From SHLQ01 sp964562985 (GTDB lineage Bacteria; Actinomycetota; Acidimicrobiia; Acidimicrobiales; SHLQ01), in the NCBI GenBank assembly GCA_964562985.1, contig CAZLWE010000019.1, forward strand, positions 1 through 51,901: 51,901 nucleotides of DNA. The letters run 5' to 3'. The notes beneath the pieces are model-generated. The model was not told the origin of the DNA. It did not search any database and saw only the letters and a program-made list of their open reading frames with translations. How positions within the stretch are numbered: the stretch's first letter is position 1; each line of letters begins with the position of its first letter. Shown here piece after piece: positions 1 through 7,791 of the stretch. The position numbers and the translations under genes are program-made.

Positions 1-78
1 ACGAGTCACGAACAGGGCCGGGAGGACCCACCAACATCCTGACAGCGAAGCGAAGGCGTGATTGCGGCGAATGATTGG

Positions 79-135
79 ACGTGAACCCGTGCCGCCAAAA
101 TAGCGACGCAGTCGCTGGCGGCTAAGGCTTCACGT
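79..135 (-). repeat. 57-nt stop-codon palindrome, copy A
   Basis: Read on the minus strand after glpX: outer arm ACGTGAAGCC (126-135, overlapping the glpX stop), 3-nt spacer, stem GCCGCCA, inner hairpin GCGAC/GTCGC with loop TGC, spacer TATTT, stem TGGCGGC, AC, outer arm GGGTTCACGT (79-88). The outer arms pair at 9 of 10 positions. There is no U-tract, so it is not a classical intrinsic terminator. Copies B (3425-3481) and C (9564-9620) have the same length and segment spacing. Confidence 0.85.
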
Positions 136-1109
136 CAGAGCTGCGAATACTTGGCGAGTTGGTGGTGGCCTTCGATCAGGCGCACAGTTCCCGAGCGGGA
201 GCGCATCACGAGCGATTGGGTCTTGGCGATTCCGCGCTCGAACTGCACGCCCTTGAGTAGGTCGCCGTCGGTGATGCCGGTGGCGGCGAAGAAGCAGTTG
301 TCGGAGCTGACGAGGTCGTCGATGTGCAGCACTTGATTGAGGTCGTAGCCCGCTTCGATAGCTTCGTTGCGCTCCGAGGCACTTCGTGGCCACAGGAGGC
401 CTTGCTGTTCGCCGCCCATGCAACGCAGTGCGGCAGCCGATACGACACCCTCGGGGGTGCCGCCGATACCGAGCAGCACGTCGGCTCCCGAACCGGCCCA
501 TGCGGTGGAGATGGCCCCTGCGACGTCGCCGTCGGGGATCAATCGGATACGTGCGCCTGCAGCGCGGACCTCTTTGATCAGTTCGAGGTGGCGGTCACGG
601 TCGAGGATCACCGCGGTGAGGTTCTCCACTGGCTGGTTCTTCGCCTCGGCGATCGAGTGCAGATTCTCCGTCGGAGAGCGCAAGATATCGATGGCACCGG
701 CGGCATCGGGGCCGACGGCGATCTTCTCCATGTACACACACGGGCCGGGGTCGAACATCGAGCCGCCTTCGGATGCGGCGATCACCGCGAGGGCGTTCGC
801 TCGTCCGAGCGCGGTGAGCGTCGTTCCATCGATTGGGTCTACGGCGATGTCGACCTTGGGCGGCTCGCCGTTGCCGATGACTTCGCCGTTGAAGAGCATT
901 GGCGCTTCGTCCTTTTCGCCCTCGCCAATAATGACAGTGCCTTCCATGGCGACGCCCGAGAGTTGGGATCGCATGGCGTCGACGGCTGCACCGTCGGCGG
1001 CTTCTTTGTCGCCCCGTCCCATGAAGCGCGAGGCCGCGAGTGCAGCGACTTCGGTGACGCGAACGAGTTCGAGCGCCAGATTTCGATCGGGGTTAGTGCG
1101 TTCCGACAT
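135..1109 (-). CDS. glpX: Class II fructose-1,6-bisphosphatase GlpX
   Basis: Cytosolic hydrolysis of fructose 1,6-bisphosphate to fructose 6-phosphate, the gluconeogenic phosphatase step. The product is 324 aa, the normal family length. Seen: Asp34-Lys35, the acidic metal-binding run EGEKDEAP around 63-70, and the signature DPIDGTT at 91-97. The start at 1109 is preferred over an in-frame ATG at 1130 because GGAGG lies 4 nt upstream of it. This is one of the few strongly Shine-Dalgarno-led starts here. A perfect palindrome (1136-1149) sits in the leader or promoter. The gene diverges from the zinc-ribbon gene at 1204, and its stop lies in a 57-nt palindrome. Confidence 0.95.
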   Translation of the reverse strand: MSERTNPDRNLALELVRVTEVAALAASRFMGRGDKEAADGAAVDAMRSQLSGVAMEGTVIIGEGEKDEAPMLFNGEVIGNGEPPKVDIAVDPIDGTTLTALGRANALAVIAASEGGSMFDPGPCVYMEKIAVGPDAAGAIDILRSPTENLHSIAEAKNQPVENLTAVILDRDRHLELIKEVRAAGARIRLIPDGDVAGAISTAWAGSGADVLLGIGGTPEGVVSAAALRCMGGEQQGLLWPRSASERNEAIEAGYDLNQVLHIDDLVSSDNCFFAATGITDGDLLKGVQFERGIAKTQSLVMRSRSGTVRLIEGHHQLAKYSQL

Positions 1110-1135
1110 GGGTCCTCCCTTGGAAGCCAAACAGG

Positions 1136-1149
1136 CAGATATGTATCTG
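1136..1149. promoter_or_regulatory. Perfect dyad upstream of glpX
   Basis: CAGATA-TG-TATCTG is a perfect 6+6 inverted repeat, 26 nt upstream of the glpX start and 40 nt upstream of the divergent -10 at 1190. Its position suits an operator, or overlap with the glpX -10 (TACATA-like on the minus strand). The cognate regulator is unknown. Confidence 0.4.
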
Positions 1150-1189
1150 TCGGCAGTTCCCGCGTCTACCTAACTGTTGTCGGAGAGAC

Positions 1190-1195
1190 TAGCTT
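1190..1195 (+). promoter_or_regulatory. -10 box, leaderless start at 1204
   Basis: TAGCTT, 8 nt, then ATG at 1204. This argues against the upstream in-frame TTG at 1177. Confidence 0.5.
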
Positions 1196-1203
1196 TCTCT
1201 GTC

Positions 1204-2019
1204 ATGTCAACCATGTATTGCTTCCAATGTGCGCGTGAGTACGTCGAAGAGGTTCAGGAATGCCCCGAGTGTGGGGTTGAACTGGTCGAGGAAAAGCCCA
1301 CCCCTCCTGAGGAGGTCGGCGAGCAAGACGAAGATCAAGTGGCCTACGAGCTCTACGACTGGTCCTTTGAGGCTCGTCGGATGCTCGACGGATTGCTGAC
1401 GGGGGAGGGGATCAGCCACGGCTGGCAAGGCGCGGTGCTCATCACCCGAGAGGTCGACGAGGATCGGGTCGACGCTCTCGTCGAACAGGCTGCGGCCGCG
1501 GACGGACCCATCCTTGACCCTGAAGTCGACAAGGTCAGCTACGACATGGAGGGCTGGCCAGCCGACGCCCAACAGGCCCTGGTCGACGCGCTCGGACTCG
1601 CCGGAATTGCCCATCAGTTCTCTGCCGAGGGGGAACTTGAGGTGGCCGAGGACCAAGAGGATGATGTGGACGACATCATCGACAAGGTGACCGAAAAGCT
1701 TTCCATCGATAGCGAACTCGGTGAAGCCGAGACGGTCATGGAGGGGATCCAGCTTAACGATTTCCTGGGGGAGGTGCTCGGGTTGGCGGGCAAACTTCGA
1801 AAGAACGCTGGCGACGCAAAGTCGACGATGGCGATGGCCGACCGAGCGGAGTTGCTCGCCGACATCAAGACGCCCTTTGGCTTTGACAGTCAGAGTTGGG
1901 CGAACATCCGCCTTTCCGCGAGTCGGATGCTCGATACGCTCGCCGACGAGGACCGCGACGAAGAGACGGTTACCGAGGCAGCGGAGATGCTTGTGGAGCA
2001 ACTGCGGTCTGTCGTCTGA
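1204..2019 (+). CDS. Zinc-ribbon acidic protein of unknown function
   Basis: The 271-aa product is not a family I can name. Seen: an N-terminal zinc ribbon with CxxC pairs at Cys6/Cys9 and Cys20/Cys23, then a strongly acidic soluble body with two similar alpha/beta-looking segments (about 45-95 and 105-160) that each contain a tyrosine-rich start and a DALV(E/D) helix. This suggests a repeated small domain. No membrane segment is visible. The gene is followed after 65 nt by the J-domain gene, which has its own -10. ATG 1213 is an alternative start three codons downstream. The zinc-ribbon style recalls the ribbon proteins at 33-39 kb, but no direct link is evident. Confidence 0.75.
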   Translation: MSTMYCFQCAREYVEEVQECPECGVELVEEKPTPPEEVGEQDEDQVAYELYDWSFEARRMLDGLLTGEGISHGWQGAVLITREVDEDRVDALVEQAAAADGPILDPEVDKVSYDMEGWPADAQQALVDALGLAGIAHQFSAEGELEVAEDQEDDVDDIIDKVTEKLSIDSELGEAETVMEGIQLNDFLGEVLGLAGKLRKNAGDAKSTMAMADRAELLADIKTPFGFDSQSWANIRLSASRMLDTLADEDRDEETVTEAAEMLVEQLRSVV

Positions 2020-2070
2020 TCCAGTCGAGCCGGCTCGGTGGAGGGCTTCATTACCGCCCGATGCGCCCGG

Positions 2071-2076
2071 TACCCT
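2071..2076 (+). promoter_or_regulatory. -10 box, leaderless start at 2085
   Basis: TACCCT, 8 nt, ATG 2085. No Shine-Dalgarno is present. Confidence 0.5.
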
Positions 2077-2084
2077 GAAAGATA

Positions 2085-2795
2085 ATGACTCTCGCCTTCC
2101 TCGACGTGTGGCACTCGCGTCCGATCGCCCCCACGCGACGAGTAGCGCTCGGCGACTTTGACCTTCCCACCGATCCTGCGCCGGGCCCAGGCGGGCTTCT
2201 GCTCGGCGCCGTGATCGCACGATTCGCGCCTGATCTCGATCGAGACATCTTGGCGGAGATGAAGACGCTAATAAACGAAGTGGAGCGAGGCGACAAAATC
2301 GGCCAGCCTCGCCTACGTCATCGTCTCCAGAAGGACATCGTCGGGCTCTCGCAAAGCAGTCATCGTCTCGTCGTTGGCGACGAGGGTCTTCGCTTCGAGC
2401 TGGAGATGCACAAAGGTTTGCCCGCCCAGTCCGCTTTGGCCGCCGTGTACGCGTGCGAACGGATTCCGATCGAGCGGCGCCCTGCGGTTGTCGATGTTCT
2501 CCGGCGAGGCCTCGAATGGGTCGGTCCGCTCGGGCCCGGCCTGATCGATCATCTGGTCGGTCGCGAAGTAGCGATGCAATTCCGTTCGGGCCGCTATGCA
2601 ACGGCATCGAGCCCGCTGTTGTGGGCTCGCCAGATCCTCGAGCTCGATACCGCGGACGATGTCGACCCGAAGACGGTGCAACGTAGCTACCGACGATTGC
2701 TCCGCAGCGCCCACCCAGATCACGGCGCACAAGAATCTGACGCGGCCGACCGCATCGCCGAGCTCACCCGAGCTCGGGACCTACTGCTCGCCTAG
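2085..2795 (+). CDS. Protein with C-terminal DnaJ-like (J) domain
   Basis: 236 aa. The last 60 residues form a J-domain: helix II with a basic run (VQRSYRRLLRSA), the diagnostic HPD at 210-212 and an alanine-rich helix III. J-domains stimulate the ATPase of Hsp70/DnaK (established). Having the domain at the C terminus is unlike DnaJ itself and typical of specialised co-chaperones. The first 170 residues are soluble, match nothing I recognise and presumably select the client. The alpha/beta-hydrolase gene starts 3 nt after the stop, so the two are probably co-transcribed and translationally coupled. Confidence 0.75.
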   Translation: MTLAFLDVWHSRPIAPTRRVALGDFDLPTDPAPGPGGLLLGAVIARFAPDLDRDILAEMKTLINEVERGDKIGQPRLRHRLQKDIVGLSQSSHRLVVGDEGLRFELEMHKGLPAQSALAAVYACERIPIERRPAVVDVLRRGLEWVGPLGPGLIDHLVGREVAMQFRSGRYATASSPLLWARQILELDTADDVDPKTVQRSYRRLLRSAHPDHGAQESDAADRIAELTRARDLLLA

Positions 2796-2798
2796 CCG

Positions 2799-3347
2799 GT
2801 GATCTTCGGTACGCCTCCGTCGGCGCTACTGCTCACCCCGGGTGCGAGCGCCGACCGGGACCACTCGACGTTGGTCGCGCTCGAAGAGGCGTTGCCCGAG
2901 ATTCGTGTGGAGCGCCTAACGCTCGGAACCACCAGCGTGCCTCGTGCCGTGACGAAGATCGTCGAGGCGGCGGAGGGCCTCGCCGAGGAGCTCGGGGTAC
3001 CAACTTCTGACATCGTCATCGGTGGGCGATCCTTTGGCGGCCGCTCGTGTTCGGTCGCGGCTGCCGAGGGCCTCGCCGTCGGCGGCCTCGTGCTGCTGAG
3101 CTATCCGCTGCATCCCCCAGGCAAACCCGAGAAGCTGCGCACCGAGCACTTCAGTGACATCGAGGTGCCAACGCTGTTCGTCTCCGGAGAGCGAGACCCG
3201 TTCGGCACCGAAGAAGAGTTTTCGCAGCATCTCCCCACGATCGCTGGCAGAACGTATATGGAGTGGGTCAACGGCAACCACTCACCAAAAGGCGCCGCCG
3301 AAGCCGAAGTAGTACAAGTCGTCCGCCAATACCTCGTTGGCGGCTAA
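2799..3347 (+). CDS. Alpha/beta hydrolase of the KANL3/Tex30 (dienelactone-hydrolase-like) type
   Basis: 182 aa, a short alpha/beta-hydrolase fold. Seen: an oxyanion-loop-like TPGASADRD near residues 13-21, nucleophile elbow GGRSFGG with Ser78, acid Asp133 in GERDPFG, and His161 in NGNHS, giving a complete Ser-Asp-His triad. The substrate is unknown. The family has acyl-esterase or dienelactone-hydrolase-like members. The start is GTG 2799, only 3 nt after the J-domain stop and without its own Shine-Dalgarno, so expression probably depends on coupling to the upstream gene. Confidence 0.8.
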   Translation: MIFGTPPSALLLTPGASADRDHSTLVALEEALPEIRVERLTLGTTSVPRAVTKIVEAAEGLAEELGVPTSDIVIGGRSFGGRSCSVAAAEGLAVGGLVLLSYPLHPPGKPEKLRTEHFSDIEVPTLFVSGERDPFGTEEEFSQHLPTIAGRTYMEWVNGNHSPKGAAEAEVVQVVRQYLVGG

Positions 3348-3360
3348 GCGTTAGTCGGCT

Positions 3361-3416
3361 AAGCGCCGCCCCGGGCGCCCAGCCTGCGTGGCGCTTGAAC
3401 GCTCACCGAAGGTGAG
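3361..3416. repeat. Inverted repeats and family-3 repeat copy downstream of the hydrolase gene
   Basis: AAGCGCC (3361-3367) pairs with GGCGCTT (3390-3396), and CTCACC-GAA-GGTGAG (3402-3416) is a perfect hairpin. The segment 3374-3403 is, on the opposite strand, a close match to the repeat at 9821-9851. It lies between two convergent genes and may help terminate both. Confidence 0.6.
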
Positions 3417-3424
3417 TAGGCGCG

Positions 3425-3481
3425 GCCTGAACGCGTGCCGCCAAAATGGCGACGGAGTCGCTGGCGGCTAAGCGTTCAGGC
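3425..3481 (-). repeat. 57-nt stop-codon palindrome, copy B
   Basis: On the minus strand: outer arm GCCTGAACGC (3472-3481, containing the TGA stop of the L,D-transpeptidase gene), spacer TTA, stem GCCGCCA, inner hairpin GCGAC-TCC-GTCGC, CATTT, stem TGGCGGC, AC, and outer arm GCGTTCAGGC (3425-3434). All 10 outer pairs are perfect. The architecture and length match copies A and C. Confidence 0.9.
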
Positions 3482-4288
3482 TCGCACGTCGACAGGCACC
3501 CCGAGCGGTAGGTAGGTCACCAGGCGGGCGACGTCGTCGTTGTGGAGACGAATGCAGCCAGCGGAAACCGCGGTGCCCAATGTTTCGGGGTCGTTCGTTC
3601 CGTGAATACCGAGCTGACCCGGCCCACCGTTGAAGGTTTCGAAGACTTCGGAGAATCCGGACAGGCCGTAGGCGAACGACCCGTAGACCGTGTCGGGCTC
3701 TTCAGGGGCGATGAGCTCGGTCAGGTAGTACAGGCCACCTGGGGTAGGCGTGTTGTTTGATGCGACACCGGCAACGGTGTCAAAGATCGGTACACCTCGT
3801 TCGAAGACCCGGCAGCGGAAGTCCTGTAGGTCGATCTGAATCCGGAAGTTGTGGACCGCGAGATCGACGTCGGTGTTGCGTACCCAGCCAGCGGAACCAT
3901 TGGGGCGAATGGGTAGCAGTACCTCGTGCCAGTCGCTCTCGTTCTGCGTGGTGAGGAACACCAGACGGCCACCGGTTGGGGTGGGGTTGTCCATCTGATT
4001 GATGAGCTGTCCGTTCGGCTGATCGAATATGTCGATCACCTCCGGCGTTGCGGAAGCGACGAAGGAGCGGTCGACCGTCGGATCGATGTCGGCTACGTCG
4101 GTGGCGCCGATGGGTTCGAGTTCGGCTGGCCCGCGGAGCACTTGACCGAACCGTGGCAATGTCGTGGTGGTCTCTGGGCCTTGCACCAGCGTGGGTCGAC
4201 CGTTTTCGGGCGCGCCGCACGCTGCGAGGCCACCAGCGCTGAGGGCGGCGAGCTGCGTGAGGACCCGTCGTCGGGATCGAACCGTCAC
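3476..4288 (-). CDS. L,D-transpeptidase (YkuD) lipoprotein
   Basis: Exported enzyme expected to form 3-3 cross-links in peptidoglycan or attach proteins to it. 270 aa. Seen: a basic twin-arginine-like N terminus (RSRRRVLTQLAAL), a lipobox ending LAAC near residue 24, a middle SH3-like region, then the YkuD signature with His229 (HGTND) and catalytic Cys245 (SAGCIR). The start is GTG 4288 with TACCCT 7 nt upstream. Its promoter lies in the 18-nt gap after the MFS gene. The stop is embedded in palindrome copy B. Confidence 0.88.
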   Translation of the reverse strand: MTVRSRRRVLTQLAALSAGGLAACGAPENGRPTLVQGPETTTTLPRFGQVLRGPAELEPIGATDVADIDPTVDRSFVASATPEVIDIFDQPNGQLINQMDNPTPTGGRLVFLTTQNESDWHEVLLPIRPNGSAGWVRNTDVDLAVHNFRIQIDLQDFRCRVFERGVPIFDTVAGVASNNTPTPGGLYYLTELIAPEEPDTVYGSFAYGLSGFSEVFETFNGGPGQLGIHGTNDPETLGTAVSAGCIRLHNDDVARLVTYLPLGVPVDVRA

Positions 4289-4295
4289 AGGCTCA

Positions 4296-4301
4296 AGGGT
4301 A
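4296..4301 (-). promoter_or_regulatory. -10 box, leaderless start at 4288
   Basis: Minus-strand TACCCT, 7 nt, GTG 4288. The box lies only 5 nt beyond the MFS stop. Confidence 0.5.
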
Positions 4302-4306
4302 ACTGG

Positions 4307-5914
4307 TTAGCTATCGGGTGGGTCCTCGCCCGCAAGGTCCGGCTCGTCGTTGATGGCTTCCAAGGTGCGGTTGGCCGTCTCCGGGTACAGGGTCAGAATC
4401 AGGATGACGACAATCGCCGGACCGATGGCGGCGATTGCGAGGGCCGGACCAAAGGCATCGAAGCGTTCAGCGAGGCGACCGACGACCTGTAGCCCGGTGA
4501 CCGTCCCCACGACGGCAAAGGCGGTGATGACGCCGTTGGCCGTCGATCGGAGTCGTGTCGGAAACAGTTCCGGCCCGTATACCGCCAAGCCGGCCACGGC
4601 GAAGCCCGCACCAAGAATCACGCCGATCGCTCGAATGGGGAAGATCGCGATCGGTCCAGCGAAGAATGACAACACGGTCATCGAGGCCCCCACCGCGGTT
4701 CCGAAGGCACCGATCGGGCGTCGTCCGATCTTGTCCGCCAGAATGCCGCCGGCCATGACACCGATGCCGACCGGGGTGCTCGTCAAAACCGTGAATAGAG
4801 ATATGCGACTGGCGGAGAAGCCGAGTTCGTCGCGTAGGAACTGGTTGTCGAATTGCGATGCCGGGTTGGCAAAGAACGCTCCGAGCATCGCCGCGACGCC
4901 AAGGAGGAACAGCCGCTTACGAAGCGTCGGATTGGAGAACAGCTCCGCCAGAGAAGTCGCCAGCCGCTGGTGGTCAACGATCGCGAACCGCCTGGAGGTG
5001 GGGAGCTGGGTTCCTACCCAGAGGACGACCGGGATAAAGAGCGCTGCTGCTCCATAGACGAGCCGCCATCCCCACACCGCGATATCTGCAGCGGGAAGGA
5101 TCCACACAACGATTCCTGATCCGAATCCGGCCAGCAACAGCAGCATCGAGACCCCGTACGCCCGAGACTTGGTGGGGAGCTCTTCTGCAGCGAAGACGCC
5201 GATGAGAATCGATACGCCCGTCGCCAACCCTCGGGCGACCACTTGGCTTGCCGTGAGCGCATCGAGCGACGGGGCGAACGCTCCAGCGAAGGTCGCCGTA
5301 CAAGAAATTGCTACCGCAAAGACGAGCGCTCGTTTGCGGCCGACTCGGTCGGCGGCGACGGTGAGCAGAAGCGACAAAAAGATCGATACTCGCACGAAGC
5401 TGAAGACGTTGGCCCGGGCGGAGATGTCATGGTCGGGGTCGATGCAGCCCCGGCGGCCGTTCGCCTCGATGGCGAACTCGGTACAGAACTCGTCGGCTGC
5501 GAAGGTAAGGGTCTGCCCGATGATCGTCCCGAGAAATCCGTTGACGATTGCCAATACACCAAGCAAACCAATCACCCGTCCAGCCCGAGCATCGAGCCGG
5601 TCGCCGGGTGCCCACCAGGGGGCAGGGTTGGCTTGTCCGCCTCGTACGTGCCACCAGAACGGGAACCACACGATGACCCAGAACACGGGGATGTCGAGCT
5701 TCCACGTTGTGGTCTCGATCACGGTCCGCTGCGTTCTGTCACCGTCCGTGCCGGGAGCGATCTCGAGTCGTCGTTCGTAGAAGCGGAAGGGTCCTTCGGC
5801 AAGTATGAATCGGTTTTCGTCGGCCGCTTCTTCAAGCACGACGCCGTCGAACGGCTGGCGCAGCGCGTTCAACGCAGGATCATCGAGGTGCAGTGTCCTG
5901 CGCTGCGTGGTCAC
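4307..5914 (-). CDS. Major facilitator superfamily transporter
   Basis: Inner-membrane secondary transporter, 535 aa. Seen: about 12 hydrophobic helices, loop motif ADRVGRKRA after TM2 and ADKIGRRP in the second half (the MFS A-motif in both lobes), and a C-terminal PETANRTLEAIN like the sugar-porter signature PET-GRTLEE. An unusual soluble N-terminal extension of about 80 residues precedes TM1, and a cysteine-containing insertion (CTEF...GRRGCID) sits in the first periplasmic loop. The substrate cannot be inferred. The start is placed at GTG 5914, since an ATG at 5944 would overlap the divergent murA start. Confidence 0.82.
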   Translation of the reverse strand: MTTQRRTLHLDDPALNALRQPFDGVVLEEAADENRFILAEGPFRFYERRLEIAPGTDGDRTQRTVIETTTWKLDIPVFWVIVWFPFWWHVRGGQANPAPWWAPGDRLDARAGRVIGLLGVLAIVNGFLGTIIGQTLTFAADEFCTEFAIEANGRRGCIDPDHDISARANVFSFVRVSIFLSLLLTVAADRVGRKRALVFAVAISCTATFAGAFAPSLDALTASQVVARGLATGVSILIGVFAAEELPTKSRAYGVSMLLLLAGFGSGIVVWILPAADIAVWGWRLVYGAAALFIPVVLWVGTQLPTSRRFAIVDHQRLATSLAELFSNPTLRKRLFLLGVAAMLGAFFANPASQFDNQFLRDELGFSASRISLFTVLTSTPVGIGVMAGGILADKIGRRPIGAFGTAVGASMTVLSFFAGPIAIFPIRAIGVILGAGFAVAGLAVYGPELFPTRLRSTANGVITAFAVVGTVTGLQVVGRLAERFDAFGPALAIAAIGPAIVVILILTLYPETANRTLEAINDEPDLAGEDPPDS

Positions 5915-5918
5915 TCGG

Positions 5919-5926
5919 GTAATACT
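5919..5926. promoter_or_regulatory. Shared bidirectional -10 region (MFS / murA)
   Basis: The two start codons, GTG 5914 (-) and ATG 5935 (+), are separated by only 20 nt. The only A+T-rich motif between them is gTAATACT. It reads AATACT 8 nt before murA on the plus strand, and AGTATT 6 nt (or TATTAC 4 nt) before the MFS start on the minus strand. Confidence 0.45.
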
Positions 5927-5934
5927 GGCATCCG

Positions 5935-7203
5935 ATGACCGCACACTCCACCACCGAGTTCATTATCGAGTCGGGCGCGCCGCTCGAAGGCACCGTTGTC
6001 ATCAGTGGTGCAAAGAACTCTGTTCTCAAGTTGATGGCCGCCACCGTTCTGGCGGCAGGGACGCACACGATCTACAACGTGCCCGACATTTTCGACGTCG
6101 GGGTGATGTGCAAGCTCCTCGAATCGATGGGGGCAACGACGATCCGGCGCCCTGGCGTGGTCGAGATCACGATCGGTGAACTCAACCCGGTAGCTCCTTT
6201 CGAAATCGTCGAGCAGATGCGTGCCTCAACCGCGGTGCTGGGACCTTTGCTCGCACGATACGGCTACGTCGAGCTCGGGATTCCCGGGGGCGATGATTTC
6301 GGGCACCGACCAATCGACATGCATTTGACCGGCCTGGAAACGTTGGGTGCCACGTTTGAGGCTGGCCCCGACGGTGTGGTCGGGCATGCAGAGAAACTCA
6401 CGGGCGGTACCGTCCGCCTCGGTTTCCCTAGCGTTGGAGCGACCGAGAACATCATGATGGCTGCGGTTCGAGCCGAGGGTGTGACCACGATCGAGAATGC
6501 TGCTGCCGAACCCGAGATCGCTGACCTTGCGTCGTTACTCAACAAGATGGGCGCCAAGATCACCGGTTCTGGTACCTCCACGGTCACGGTCGTGGGCGTC
6601 GATGAGCTTGAAGCGGTGAGCCATCGAACGATCCCGGACCGGATTCAGGCCGCCACCTTCATGGCCGCTGTTGGTGTAGCCGGCGGAGAGATCCTGCTCA
6701 AAGAGGCCCGCTACGACCAGATGACCATGGTCTGTCAAAAGGTGGGGGAGATGGGTTTGCGGGCATCGCCAGATCGCGACGGAATTTGGGTAATGGCCAA
6801 TAAACGGCTCAACGCTGTCGACCTCTCGACTTTGCCGTATCCCGGAGTCGCCACCGACTACAAACCGTTCCTCGTCTCCATGTTGACCGTCGCCGACGGA
6901 ACCAGCATCGTCACCGAGAACTTGTTCGCTGGCCGTTTCAAGTACGTAGACGAGCTGGTGAAACTGGGAGCGAAGATTCGCACAGACGGCAACCATGCGG
7001 TGATCCGTGGAGTCGATCATCTGTCGGGTGCCGAGGTGGTGAGCCACGATATTCGCGCAGGTGCTGCGCTCATTGTGGCGGCGCTTGGGGCAGAGGGGCA
7101 GACGCGAATGGCCGACGAAGGACACGTCGCACGCGGCTACCCGAACCTCGCCGGAGATCTCGCATCGCTTGGCGCGAGGATCACCGAAACACCTGTCGAC
7201 TGA
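5935..7203 (+). CDS. murA: UDP-N-acetylglucosamine 1-carboxyvinyltransferase MurA
   Basis: Transfers enolpyruvate from PEP to UDP-GlcNAc, the first committed cytosolic step of peptidoglycan synthesis. 422 aa, full length. Seen: SGAKNSVLK with Lys27, the arginine of EQMRAS (Arg96), and the catalytic loop PGGDDFGHRPID, in which the usual active-site Cys is Asp120. The same Cys-to-Asp exchange occurs in mycobacterial MurA and gives intrinsic fosfomycin resistance (established). The TDYKPF aspartate near 307 is also present. It starts leaderlessly from a promoter that probably also serves the divergent MFS gene. Confidence 0.96.
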   Translation: MTAHSTTEFIIESGAPLEGTVVISGAKNSVLKLMAATVLAAGTHTIYNVPDIFDVGVMCKLLESMGATTIRRPGVVEITIGELNPVAPFEIVEQMRASTAVLGPLLARYGYVELGIPGGDDFGHRPIDMHLTGLETLGATFEAGPDGVVGHAEKLTGGTVRLGFPSVGATENIMMAAVRAEGVTTIENAAAEPEIADLASLLNKMGAKITGSGTSTVTVVGVDELEAVSHRTIPDRIQAATFMAAVGVAGGEILLKEARYDQMTMVCQKVGEMGLRASPDRDGIWVMANKRLNAVDLSTLPYPGVATDYKPFLVSMLTVADGTSIVTENLFAGRFKYVDELVKLGAKIRTDGNHAVIRGVDHLSGAEVVSHDIRAGAALIVAALGAEGQTRMADEGHVARGYPNLAGDLASLGARITETPVD

Positions 7204-7210
7204 GCTCGAT

Positions 7211-7366
7211 CTAGGAAGCCTTTTCAGGTTGGTTCGCTTCAGCCTCAGCAAGCTCGTCGGCGCGCTTGTTGGCAAACCGCAGCAGGCCCGCGAGCAGTGC
7301 GATGGGGCCAGCCACGAGCAGGATCTCGTCCCAGCCACCCTGATGGGCCAACAGGTAGGTGATCAC
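7211..7366 (-). CDS. 51-aa single-span membrane protein
   Basis: GTG 7366 overlaps the stop of the NifU-like gene (GTGA), so translation is probably coupled. The 51-aa product has one hydrophobic helix (about residues 13-32, containing LLVAGPIALLAGLLR), a positive patch (FANKR) and an acidic alanine/glutamate-rich tail. This is the usual topology of a small actinobacterial membrane protein. I do not know its function. The codon pattern matches neighbouring genes, and conservation of the overlap would support it as real. Confidence 0.65.
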   Translation of the reverse strand: MITYLLAHQGGWDEILLVAGPIALLAGLLRFANKRADELAEAEANQPEKAS

Positions 7367-7698
7367 AACGTCACCGGAGTTCCGTCGGAGTAGAACACCT
7401 GGCCGACATTGACCACCTCGGTGATGGAAGGCACGCGATCTTTCATGATCCGCTCCACGCCCGCTTTGAGGGTCTGCGACGAGGCGGGGCAGCTCGTGCA
7501 GGCCCCTTTGAGCTCCACCTCGACGATGCCGGTCTCGACATCGACGGAGATCAACTCGATGTCGCCTTTATCGGCTTGCACCGCAGGCCGCACCGCCGCG
7601 ATGACCTTGGCGACCTCCGCTTCAATGGCAGCCGCGTCGACCAAGTCCTCGGTTGGCGAGGAGTCGTTTGCAGCGGCGGCGACGGGCGATTGCTTCAT
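7363..7698 (-). CDS. NifU C-terminal-domain Fe-S scaffold protein
   Basis: 111 aa, consisting of one NifU-like (Nfu) domain. Seen: helices EVAKVIAAVRPAV, beta strands around DIELISVDV and GIVEVELK, then the cluster-binding GACTSCPAS with Cys67 and Cys70. Nfu proteins carry and deliver iron-sulfur clusters in the cytosol. Of two adjacent ATGs the second (7698) is preferred, because the minus-strand TAGACT then lies exactly 7 nt upstream. The neighbouring flavoprotein at 7804 reads away, leaving a 105-nt divergent promoter region. Confidence 0.88.
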   Translation of the reverse strand: MKQSPVAAAANDSSPTEDLVDAAAIEAEVAKVIAAVRPAVQADKGDIELISVDVETGIVEVELKGACTSCPASSQTLKAGVERIMKDRVPSITEVVNVGQVFYSDGTPVTL

Positions 7699-7705
7699 CA
7701 TCTCC

Positions 7706-7711
7706 AGTCTA
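7706..7711 (-). promoter_or_regulatory. -10 box, leaderless start at 7698
   Basis: Minus-strand TAGACT. 7 nt to the second ATG (7698), but only 4 nt to the first. Confidence 0.45.
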
Positions 7712-7791
7712 CGAACAATAAACCCATCGCGAAGATTCCAGTGGTCAGTGCCAGAGGAGGATTCCAAATGGATCCGCGACATCGCTGGCAC

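Noticed and set aside
1..37. Possible start of a minus-strand gene (MLVGPPGPVRDS) running off the left edge
   Set aside because: Only 12 codons are visible, with no -10 at leaderless distance and no Shine-Dalgarno, so it cannot be supported.
324..1238. 304-codon open frame on the plus strand opposite glpX
   Set aside because: Antisense shadow of a clearly identified gene. The translation is Arg/Ser/Gly-biased and shows no domain.
1207..2730. 507-codon minus-strand frame opposite the zinc-ribbon and J-domain genes
   Set aside because: High-G+C antisense frame. It spans two plus-strand genes with recognisable motifs and has arginine-rich composition.
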